Assembly (NCBI RefSeq): GCF_009830945.1
Contig: NZ_ML776454.1
Location: 464,674 to 528,673, forward strand
Origin: Nocardiopsis sp. FR4
GTDB lineage: Bacteria > Actinomycetota > Actinomycetes > Streptosporangiales > Streptosporangiaceae
Direction: 5' to 3'
Length of the DNA stretch: 64,000 bases
The notes under the pieces were generated by a model. The model saw only the letters and a list, made by a program, of their open reading frames with translations. It was not told where the DNA came from and made no database searches. Positions 57,501-64,000 of this stretch are shown in pieces; within the stretch, counting starts at the first letter, position 1, and every line of letters begins with the position of its first letter. A program made the translations under genes and the position numbers.

Positions 57501-58742
57501 CTAGAAGTAGGTGGCCACCGCGTCCACCACGGTGTCCCCGTCGTCCACCACCGGGATGACCTGCCAGCGGTCGAAGGCCGTGCACGGGTGCGAGATCCCG
57601 AAGGAGACCAGGTCGCCGGGGAGGACCTCCAGCCCCGGGGGGACGCTCAGGTAGGCGTGGTGGTCGTTGAGGTCGGTCACCTCCAGGCCCTCCGCCGCCA
57701 CGGTGGCGCCGTCACGGCGGCGCAGCCGGCGCGGAACCGGGAACCCCTGGTCGTGGTTGGCCTCGCGGCGGCCCAGGGCGGCGATCGCCAGCCCCTCCTC
57801 CGGGACCGAGGTGACCTGTGCCCACAGCTCCAGGGCCCCCGCCAGGGAGTCGGGCCCCTCGGGCAGGCGCCGGTAGGGGGTGGTGCGCCGGTACAGTCCG
57901 TCGTCGTGGGCCACGTAGGCGCCGCTGCGCAGGACGGGGACCACCTCCTCCCGCCCGCCGAGCTCCTCGGCGACCACGTCGAACCACGCGCTGCCGCCCA
58001 CCGAGAGCACCGGCCGCTCCGGGCCGGGGCCGGCCTCCAGCGCGGCCGCGTTCCCGAGCAGCTCCGCCAGGAAGGCGCGGACCGCGGCGGCGTCGCCGAG
58101 CGGCCCCTCGTAGCCCGCGACCCCGGCCAGTTCCAGGCCGGGGGCCTCGGCGACGGCTCCGGCCACAGTGAGCACCTGCCCTCCGGTGCGGCAGCCGGTG
58201 CGCCCCCCGGGGATCCCGCGTTCGACCAGGACCCGCAGGGGCCTGCCGCCGGGCCGGGCGGCGGCGGCGCGGGCGGCCGCCGCCACGCCCTCGGCGGAGT
58301 CGACGTAGAACAGGAACTCGAAGCCGGGGTCGCGGTCGAGTTCCCCGGCGATCCAGCGCAGCGCCCGCTCGTCCAGCAGCTCGTTGGCGAGCAGGATCCG
58401 GCGCACGCCGAAGCGCCGGTAGGCCAGGACCTGGTTGGCGGTGGCCGCCGTGAGGCCCCAGGCCCCCGCGTCCAGCTGGCGCTGGAACAGGGCCGGGGCC
58501 ATGGAGGTCTTGCCGTGCGGGGCGAACAGCAGGCCCCGGCGTTCGGTGAAGTCGGCGAGGGCGGCGATGTTGCGGTCCAGCGCGGAGGCCCGCAGGACCA
58601 TCAGCGGCCAGGTGAAGGGACCGGTGAACAGGTGGTCGCGGCGGGCCGCGAACTCCTCCAGGGCGATCGGTCCGCCCGTCCACCACAGGCCCTTGGTGCG
58701 CCAGTCGACGTGTTCCCTGGGGATGGTCAGCCGGTCGCTCAC
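57501..58742 (-). CDS. Amino acid deaminase/D-threonine-aldolase-like PLP enzyme
   Basis: This 413-residue protein belongs to the fold-type III PLP group that includes D-threonine aldolase and D-serine dehydratase. The Lys that binds PLP is in RGLLFAPHGKTSMAPALFQR near residue 80, and later motifs are LSVGGSAWFDVV, NDHHAYL and the C-terminal metal-binding FGISHPCTAFDRW with His and Cys, as in D-serine dehydratase-like enzymes. It is convergent with the GH20 gene. In actinomycetes such a gene is often found near GH20 and DasR targets, but here orientation differs. The start is GTG 58742 with AGGAGG upstream; the longer frame from 58835 would add 31 unconserved residues. Confidence 0.85.
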   Translation of the reverse strand: MSDRLTIPREHVDWRTKGLWWTGGPIALEEFAARRDHLFTGPFTWPLMVLRASALDRNIAALADFTERRGLLFAPHGKTSMAPALFQRQLDAGAWGLTAATANQVLAYRRFGVRRILLANELLDERALRWIAGELDRDPGFEFLFYVDSAEGVAAAARAAAARPGGRPLRVLVERGIPGGRTGCRTGGQVLTVAGAVAEAPGLELAGVAGYEGPLGDAAAVRAFLAELLGNAAALEAGPGPERPVLSVGGSAWFDVVAEELGGREEVVPVLRSGAYVAHDDGLYRRTTPYRRLPEGPDSLAGALELWAQVTSVPEEGLAIAALGRREANHDQGFPVPRRLRRRDGATVAAEGLEVTDLNDHHAYLSVPPGLEVLPGDLVSFGISHPCTAFDRWQVIPVVDDGDTVVDAVATYF

Positions 58743-58881
58743 GTGGGGCCTGCCTCCTGTGCCAGCACCCGGCCCCGGGGACGCCTCGACGGCGTCTTCC
58801 GGGGGCCGGGCCTCGGTGTGGGTCGGACCGATCATGCCACCGGCGCGGACCGGGGGCCAGGGGCGGCCCCGGCCGGGCCGG

Positions 58882-59865
58882 TCAGAAGAAGCGGACCGCG
58901 GGCGTGCGCACGATCGTCACGCTGGTCCGCGTCTCCGCCTTCCCCTGGAAGGCGGAGATGGCCTCCCGCCCGATGTCGGGGAAGTCGGTGATGAAGCCGT
59001 CGACCCCCCATCCCAGGACGGTGTCCATGCGGGAGCGCTCGTTGACGGTGTAGGGCATGATCTCCAGGCCCGCCTCGTGCACCCGCTCGACGTAGGCCTC
59101 GTCGATCGTGGTGTGGTTGGGGTTGATCATCTGCGCCCAGGCGTGGTCGGAGATCTGGCTCTCGGGGACCCGGCCCAGCAGGGCGTGCGGCACGGACGGC
59201 AGCAGGTCCTTGGAGCGGCGCACCGACTCCCAGTCGAAGCTCTGCACGAGGAGGCGCACGGGCTCACGGGCGGGTGCGGGCTCCAGCCAGGCCCCGCGCC
59301 CGGTGAGCTCGGCGGCGATCTCCTTCTCGATCCCGGGGTAGAGCTCGGGCTTCTTGACCTCCAGGAAGAGGTTGAGCTCCAGCTCCTCCAGCCGGTCGAG
59401 CGCCTGCGCGAAGGTGGGGACGGCCTCGCCCTCGAAGGAGCGGCCGAACCACGATCCGGCGTCGAGCCGCTCGACCTCCTCCAGGGTGAAGTCCCCGACC
59501 TCGTAGGATTCGCGGTCCGGGAAGACCTCCTCCACGTCGGTGGTGCGCTCCAGCGAGGTGTCGTGCAGCAGGACGAGGACGTCGTCCGCCGTGCGCTGGA
59601 CGTCGATCTCGACGGTCTCGGCTCCGAGCCGGTGGGCCGCGTCGAAGGAGGAGAGGGTGTTCTCGGGCGCGTGGCCCGCGGCCCCCCGGTGGGAGACCGC
59701 GATCAGGGGGCGGCCCGAGGAGGTGGACCCGGTGGCGTGTTCGGCGGACACGGAACTGTCGTTTCCCCGCTCTCGGGGTTCGGGGATCTCGGCTGCGGAC
59801 GCGGTGCTCGCGCTGACGGCGGTGACGAACGATACGGCTGCGACGGCGATTCCGATGCGTTGCAC
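58882..59865 (-). CDS. Secreted glycerophosphodiester phosphodiesterase
   Basis: This 327-residue enzyme cleaves glycerophosphodiesters to glycerol-3-phosphate and an alcohol. It has a signal peptide (IGIAVAAVSFVTAVSASTAS, with cleavage near ASA-AEI) and the GDPD motif AVSHRGAAGHAPENTLSSFD near residue 57, AETVEIDVQRTADDVLVLLH with catalytic Glu, Asp and His, and later FLEVKKPELYPG and GFITDFPDIG. The start is GTG 59865 with GGGAGG upstream; the open frame upstream to 60021 lacks a signal. It probably releases phosphate from teichoic-acid or phospholipid breakdown outside the cell. A possible Pho box was not found. Confidence 0.92.
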   Translation of the reverse strand: MQRIGIAVAAVSFVTAVSASTASAAEIPEPRERGNDSSVSAEHATGSTSSGRPLIAVSHRGAAGHAPENTLSSFDAAHRLGAETVEIDVQRTADDVLVLLHDTSLERTTDVEEVFPDRESYEVGDFTLEEVERLDAGSWFGRSFEGEAVPTFAQALDRLEELELNLFLEVKKPELYPGIEKEIAAELTGRGAWLEPAPAREPVRLLVQSFDWESVRRSKDLLPSVPHALLGRVPESQISDHAWAQMINPNHTTIDEAYVERVHEAGLEIMPYTVNERSRMDTVLGWGVDGFITDFPDIGREAISAFQGKAETRTSVTIVRTPAVRFF

Positions 59866-60118
59866 CCGACCTCCCAAGTGCGCGTGAACTGGTCGACTGC
59901 TCCCAGGCTGGGTGCGCGTGGTGACCGCGCGGTTACCACGTGCGGAGCAGCTGGTGATCCGGCGCCCATCATCTGGTGGTGGCTCCACGAGTTCGATGAC
60001 ATTCTCACTTAATGCATCCATTTGATTACTTCATGTACGATTTTTGACCCCCTGGCCGCAGGATTATTACCGAGAGCCTGCAACCATCACTATGAGTAGT
60101 CGATGGGAAGGAACTCTC
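59866..60118. other. Divergent promoter region between the GDPD and the secreted-protein genes
   Basis: No gene is supported. The interval 60010-60060 is clearly A/T-richer than the rest of the window and probably contains the promoters of both divergent genes. I could not pick reliable -10/-35 pairs. Confidence 0.4.
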
Positions 60119-61573
60119 ATGCGCAAGCACCACAAAAGGTGGGTCGCGCTGCTCGGCGCCGCCTCGATCGCGTCGTCGGGGTTGGCCGGGCTCCCGGGAG
60201 CGGCGGCCGACGAGAAGGACACCCCGGCCGTGCACTGGCCTGTGACCAGCCAGAGCGTCTCCTCGTACAGCCTCGACGGCTACGAGATCGGATACCTGCC
60301 CGCCGGGCTGGAGCGGTACGGCATCAACGCCTCCTCCGTCATCGACCGGAAGGGCAACAGGCAGTCGCAGCTGTCCTGGATCCAGGGCTCCGACCAGTTG
60401 TTCGGCAGGATCGCCGTGCTGCGCTCGGACGGCCTCCAGGAGCTCGACGACCTGCGCTCGCACCGGTACAGCCACCTGCCCGAGGCGACGCTGCAGCGGC
60501 TGGTCCGCGGGGAGGCCCTGGAGCACGAGGCCTACCTCTCGCAGGAGACGGGTGACCTGTTCTGGCTGGAGGAACCGGGCGTGGCCGTCGCCATGCACCT
60601 GCGGCCGGACCGGTGGGGCAGCGGAGAGCTGGTCCGGATGGCCGAGGCCTTCACCGCGCACCGGCCCGTCCAGGGGCCCGCGGAACAGGAACCCGCGGCC
60701 CAGGAGCCGGCCTCCGAGGAGGGCGGGGGCGCGCAGCGGCCCGGACCGGGGGAGGCGACCATGCCCGTCGACAAGGTCGCGGACGGCGTCCCGGCGGAGG
60801 TGGCGCAGGACGAACCGCCCGGGCGCCCCGCCGACCCGGCGCCCGCCGAGGAGGAGGCCCCCCAGACCCCCGGTGCCACGGAGGAGCCCGAGGACGCGGA
60901 GACCCCCGGGGGGACCGAGGACACGCAGTCCCCGGAGGGAACCGGGAGCACGGAGGCTCCGGGGGAGGCCGGGCCCGCCTCCCCCGGGCAGCCGGAGGAG
61001 GCCCCGGCGGACGGGACCGCCGGTGGGGGGGATCCCCGGATCCGGCAGGCCCAGGAGTGCCTCGTCGCCCGCTTCGTGGACTTCGAGACGCGCCAGACCC
61101 ACCTGGGCGGGGCCGAGACGACCCCCACCAGCGAGAAGTTCCTCGACCGGGTCCTGGCCCAGGACCGGCTCACCGCCGCCGAGCACGACCGCGTGCTGGC
61201 CACGGTCTGGTACTACGGCGCCGAGCACGACAAGACCGCGGCCGTCGCCGACTGCGCACGTGAACTGGACATGGCGCGCACCGGCGTGGAGGCCGCCGTC
61301 AGCAGCCTCGCCGCGCTGATCGCCGAGATCGTGGCGGAGGCCAACGCGTACGCCGCCCAGAACCCGGCCGGCGGACCCCGTGTTCCGGAGACCGCCCCCT
61401 CCCCCGCGGAGGAGACGGCGGAGGAGCCGGCCGGGGAGGCGGACGGCGCCCAGGGCGCGGAGGCGGACACCGAGAACACGATCGAGGACCCGGTCGGCGC
61501 CGACGAGTGGATCGAGCTGTGGGAGTCGCTGCCGTGGAGCTTCCCGGCCGCGACGGAGGAGGGAACCTCCTGA
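60119..61573 (+). CDS. Secreted two-domain protein, unknown function
   Basis: This 484-residue exported protein starts with a signal peptide (RWVALLGAASIASSGLAGLP, cleavage near GAA-ADE). Its N-terminal domain (residues 30-180) reads like the LolA/DUF4367-type or sigma-regulator domains: VSSYSLDGYEIGYLPAGLER, QLSWIQGSDQLFGRIAVLRS and SQETGDLFWLEEPGVAVAMH. A Glu/Pro/Ala/Gly-rich linker of about 140 residues follows, then a helical domain with conserved Cys, QAQECLVARFVDFETRQTHL and VLATVWYYGAEHDKTAAVAD. ATG 60119 has GGAAGGA upstream. It is likely a cell-envelope or matrix-associated protein; I do not recognise the family. Confidence 0.7.
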   Translation: MRKHHKRWVALLGAASIASSGLAGLPGAAADEKDTPAVHWPVTSQSVSSYSLDGYEIGYLPAGLERYGINASSVIDRKGNRQSQLSWIQGSDQLFGRIAVLRSDGLQELDDLRSHRYSHLPEATLQRLVRGEALEHEAYLSQETGDLFWLEEPGVAVAMHLRPDRWGSGELVRMAEAFTAHRPVQGPAEQEPAAQEPASEEGGGAQRPGPGEATMPVDKVADGVPAEVAQDEPPGRPADPAPAEEEAPQTPGATEEPEDAETPGGTEDTQSPEGTGSTEAPGEAGPASPGQPEEAPADGTAGGGDPRIRQAQECLVARFVDFETRQTHLGGAETTPTSEKFLDRVLAQDRLTAAEHDRVLATVWYYGAEHDKTAAVADCARELDMARTGVEAAVSSLAALIAEIVAEANAYAAQNPAGGPRVPETAPSPAEETAEEPAGEADGAQGAEADTENTIEDPVGADEWIELWESLPWSFPAATEEGTS

Positions 61574-61607
61574 GGCCGCCTCCCCGGCAGGGGGGACGAC
61601 GGGGAGC

Positions 61608-61642
61608 GCGCGACCCGGGGCCGGTACGGCCCCGGGTCGCGC
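61608..61642 (+). terminator. Terminator hairpin after the secreted-protein gene, 16-bp stem
   Basis: GCGCGACCCGGGGCCG at 61608-61623 pairs perfectly with 61627-61642 around a 3-nt loop, 35 bp after the stop codon. Confidence 0.7.
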
Positions 61643-61852
61643 CTGTGCGCCCCGGGCGGAAAGGCACCCCAAGCTCACGAAAACCACGAAACCTGACACA
61701 AGCCATCCATCCGACCACCCCATGATGTACCGTCACCTCAGGTCCGCGGCCGGGTGACCACCGTCACCACCGGCCACCGCGCCCGGCCGGGACACCCCCG
61801 GATCCGGACCGCGGTGGCGCCCCCGCCGTCCCCCACCCCCGAGGAGGACCCG

Positions 61853-63655
61853 ATGCCCGGCTTCACCACCCGCCCCCAACTCCGCGGCAACTTCGGCATG
61901 GTCGCCTCCACCCACTGGCTGGCCAGCGCCACCGGGATGTCCCTGCTCGAACGCGGCGGCAACGCCTTCGACGCCGCCGTCGGCGCGGGCTTCACCCTCC
62001 AGGTGGTCGAGCCCCACCTCAACGGCCCCGGCGGGGAGGTCCCCGTCGTCTTCCAGGCCGCCGGGAGCGCTCCCCGGGTCCTGTGCGGCCAGGGCGTCGC
62101 CCCCGCCGCCGCGACCCTGGAGGCCTACCGGGGGATGGACCGCGTCCCCGGCAGCGGCGTACTCGCCGCCACCGTCCCCGGGTCCTTCGACGCCTGGATG
62201 CTGCTCCTGCGCGACCACGGCACCATGACCGTCCGCGACGTGCTCGACCACGCCATCGGGCTGGCCGAGCGCGGCTACCCCGTCCTGGACCGGATCGCCG
62301 CCGCCGTCGAGTCCCTCGCCCCCGTCTTCACCCGGCACTGGACCGGATCCGCCGCCGTCTACCTCCCGCACGGCAGCGCGCCCCGACCCGGCTCCCGGCT
62401 GCGCAACCCGGCCCTGGCCGCCACCTACCGGCGGATCGTCGCCGAGGCCGAGAGCGCCGGAGCGGACCGCGAGGCGCAGATCGAGGCCGCGCGCCGGGCC
62501 TGGTCGCGGGGCTTCGTCGCCGAGGCCGTCGGCGCGTTCCTGTCCCGCCCCGTGGCCAGCGCGACCGGGGAACCGCAGCGGGCCCTGCTCACCGCCCAGG
62601 ACATGGCCGAGTGGAGCGCGACCTACGAGGACCCGGTCAGCGCCTCCTACGGAGTCCACACGGTGCACAAGACCGGACCGTGGGGGCAGGGTCCGACCAT
62701 GCTCCAGCAGCTGCGCCTGGCCGAGGCGCTGGGCACCGGCGCGGACGTGCTGGAAGGGGTCAGCGCGGACTTCGTCCACCGGGTGACCGAGGCCGCCAAG
62801 CTCGCCTTCGCCGACCGCGAGGCCTGGTACGGCGACCCGGACCTCACCGACGTCCCGCTCGGGGAACTGCTCAGCGCCGACTACGCCGCCCGCCGGGCCG
62901 AGCTGGTCGACCCCGACCGCGCCAGCCTGGAGCAGCGCCCCGGACGCGTCGGCGCCCGCCCGCCCTTCGAGCCGCCCCTGTACGTGCCGGGGCTCGCGCC
63001 CGAGGACCGCACCACGGGCGAGCCCACGGTCACCGGGGCGCCCGGCGCGGGCCCGGCGGAGGTGCGCGGGGACACCTGCCACGTGGACGCCGTGGACGCC
63101 CGCGGCAACATGGTCTCGGCCACACCCAGCGGCGGATGGCTCAGCAGCTCGCCGGTCATCCCCCAGCTGGGCTTCCCGCTGGGCACCCGGGCGCAGATGT
63201 TCTGGCTCGACCCGGCCTCCCCCAACGCGCTGGCACCGCGCAAGCGGCCGCGCACCACCCTGTCCCCCACCCTGGTCACGCGGGAGGACGGCCAGGCGGT
63301 GCTGGCCGTCGGCACCCCGGGCGGCGACCAGCAGGACCAGTGGACCTTCACCGCCCTGCTGCGCGTCCTCAACGGGGTGGCGGACCTTCAGGAGGCCCTG
63401 GACAGCCCGATGTTCCACACCAACGCCTTCCCCAGCTCCTTCCACCCCCGCGAGACGGTCCCCGGAGGCCTGGTGGTGGAGCCGCGCGTGGGCGGGGCCG
63501 TTCTCGCCGAGCTGCGCCGGCGCGGACACCGGGTCGAGGTGGCCCAGGACTGGTCCCTGGGGCGCCTGGCCGCCGTGGCCCGGGACCCGGACAGCGGTGA
63601 GCTGCGCGCGGCCGCCGACGCCCGGGGCGCGCAGGGGTACGCGGCGGGGCGCTGA
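61853..63655 (+). CDS. ggt: Gamma-glutamyltransferase family protein
   Basis: This 600-residue Ntn-hydrolase is made as a precursor that cleaves itself before Thr408 in GDTCHVDAVDARGNMVSATP, where the new N-terminal Thr becomes the nucleophile. The large-subunit part has the family segments LLERGGNAFDAAVGAGFTLQ, GSFDAWMLLLRDHGTMTV and WGQGPTMLQQLRLAEAL. It acts on glutathione-like gamma-glutamyl compounds; in an ergothioneine-making organism the substrate may differ. No signal peptide is visible from ATG 61853, which has GAGGAGG upstream. The longer frame from 61754 begins with Pro-rich sequence. The gene lies downstream of a terminator and probably has its own promoter near 61720-61740. Confidence 0.88.
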   Translation: MPGFTTRPQLRGNFGMVASTHWLASATGMSLLERGGNAFDAAVGAGFTLQVVEPHLNGPGGEVPVVFQAAGSAPRVLCGQGVAPAAATLEAYRGMDRVPGSGVLAATVPGSFDAWMLLLRDHGTMTVRDVLDHAIGLAERGYPVLDRIAAAVESLAPVFTRHWTGSAAVYLPHGSAPRPGSRLRNPALAATYRRIVAEAESAGADREAQIEAARRAWSRGFVAEAVGAFLSRPVASATGEPQRALLTAQDMAEWSATYEDPVSASYGVHTVHKTGPWGQGPTMLQQLRLAEALGTGADVLEGVSADFVHRVTEAAKLAFADREAWYGDPDLTDVPLGELLSADYAARRAELVDPDRASLEQRPGRVGARPPFEPPLYVPGLAPEDRTTGEPTVTGAPGAGPAEVRGDTCHVDAVDARGNMVSATPSGGWLSSSPVIPQLGFPLGTRAQMFWLDPASPNALAPRKRPRTTLSPTLVTREDGQAVLAVGTPGGDQQDQWTFTALLRVLNGVADLQEALDSPMFHTNAFPSSFHPRETVPGGLVVEPRVGGAVLAELRRRGHRVEVAQDWSLGRLAAVARDPDSGELRAAADARGAQGYAAGR

Positions 63656-63838
63656 CCAACGCTGACCTGGAAGGAGACGGAAGGGCACGGAAGGCGGTAC
63701 CGGGTTGAGCGGGATGCGCGGTGGAAGCGGATTGAGAGCGCTTGCTTGCCTTGATCCGGCCTCTTGCCAAATCGCCCGGTCACTGCTTATGTAGAGCCTG
63801 TGCGACGGCACTGCGGGAGACTTCCCGTGCGCGTTCCG
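63656..63838. other. Intergenic region before the right-edge gene
   Basis: No gene is supported. It holds a hairpin (CGGGA-GACT-TCCCG, 63814-63827) just beyond the stop codon of the leftward gene, probably its terminator, and a weak LacI-type half-site cluster (GAGAGCGCTTGC near 63734-63746). Confidence 0.4.
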
Positions 63839-64000
63839 TCAGAACTCCATACCACCGCGGCAGGGTACGTACGTGTTGAACCCGCGCTGGGCCTGCACCT
63901 CGATGCCCAGCTCGGCCACGGGCAGGGCCTTCTCCGACAGCACGGTGATGAGGCCGTCCTGGACGTCGGAGGGCATACGGGTGAGCTCCTCGATGCGGCC
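63839..64000 (-). CDS. C-terminal fragment of an unrecognised gene (runs off the right edge)
   Basis: Reading leftward from the edge, the frame gives 53 residues ending in a stop at 63839: it starts GRIEELTRMPSDVQDGLITV and ends VQAQRGFNTYVPCRGGMEF. Codon use is normal for this genome, with a clear third-position G/C preference. I do not recognise the family from this tail. Nothing can be said about its start or domains. Confidence 0.6.
   Translation of the reverse strand, partial: GRIEELTRMPSDVQDGLITVLSEKALPVAELGIEVQAQRGFNTYVPCRGGMEF

Noticed and set aside
63731..63750. A LacI-type operator (GAGAGCGCTTGC) near the right edge
   Set aside because: The symmetry is limited to the AGCGCT core and no LacI-type gene or sugar gene is next to it in the window.
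1..64000. tRNA genes, CRISPR arrays, transposases and phage genes
   Set aside because: No cloverleaf-type T-loop sequence in an intergenic position, no spaced direct-repeat array and no transposase, integrase or phage structural motif was seen in either strand by eye.

Overview
The window is high-GC DNA (strong G/C third-position bias, many GTG and some TTG starts, short or absent 5' leaders) from an actinobacterium. Ergothioneine genes, a DasR-type operator, a PopT-like translocase and the overall gene content fit a filamentous actinomycete such as Nocardiopsis or a relative. The genus is an inference from gene content; no rRNA or other marker gene is present. I found no tRNA, rRNA, CRISPR array, insertion sequence or prophage gene.

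Layout. 1-3.3 kb: egtB (partial) and egtA, arylamine N-acetyltransferase, a VOC protein. 3.3-9.2 kb: a complete peptide-type ABC importer operon, every junction overlapping by 4 nt. 9.4-15.6 kb: YdjM-like membrane protein, O-methyltransferase, sbcD-sbcC, a small membrane protein, several with leaderless-type promoters. 15.8-23.2 kb: a CopD-CtaG fusion, then alanine dehydrogenase between two apparent pseudoenzymes (an allantoinase-like protein without its metal ligands and an enolase-superfamily protein without its catalytic lysines), then a MaoC hydratase. 23.2-32.9 kb: a cell-surface-glycan-like locus in which a two-gene glycosyltransferase module is tandemly duplicated, with a membrane-anchored methyltransferase and the wreck of an OafA-type acyltransferase. 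33.3-36.2 kb: Fe/Mn superoxide dismutase and a MocR regulator divergent from a small protein. 36.2-39.8 kb: biotin genes bioDA divergent from bioF. 39.8-48.9 kb: SGNH esterase, ornithine aminotransferase, acyl-CoA synthetase, DUF368/PopT translocase with a structured leader, TPP riboswitch plus thiD, alanine/sodium symporter. 49-55.5 kb: two GT4 glycosyltransferases, an aminotransferase divergent from a LysR regulator, a DMT permease. 55.7-64 kb: GH20 hexosaminidase behind a DasR-type operator, a D-amino-acid deaminase-like PLP enzyme, a secreted glycerophosphodiesterase, a secreted protein of unknown role, a gamma-glutamyltransferase, and the tail of an unrecognised gene.

How it fits together. 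Most of the window is ordinary core metabolism. The unusual parts are the duplicated glycosyltransferase module with long blocks of exact nucleotide identity between copies (recent duplication or gene conversion), the two catalytically stripped proteins flanking ald, the decayed acyltransferase beside the glycan locus, and regulatory DNA: two CRP-like palindromes, a DasR-type operator, a 23-bp palindrome in a divergent promoter region, a TPP riboswitch whose closing stem ends next to the start codon, and a long structured leader before popT. All family assignments are by eye from motifs; no database search was possible.
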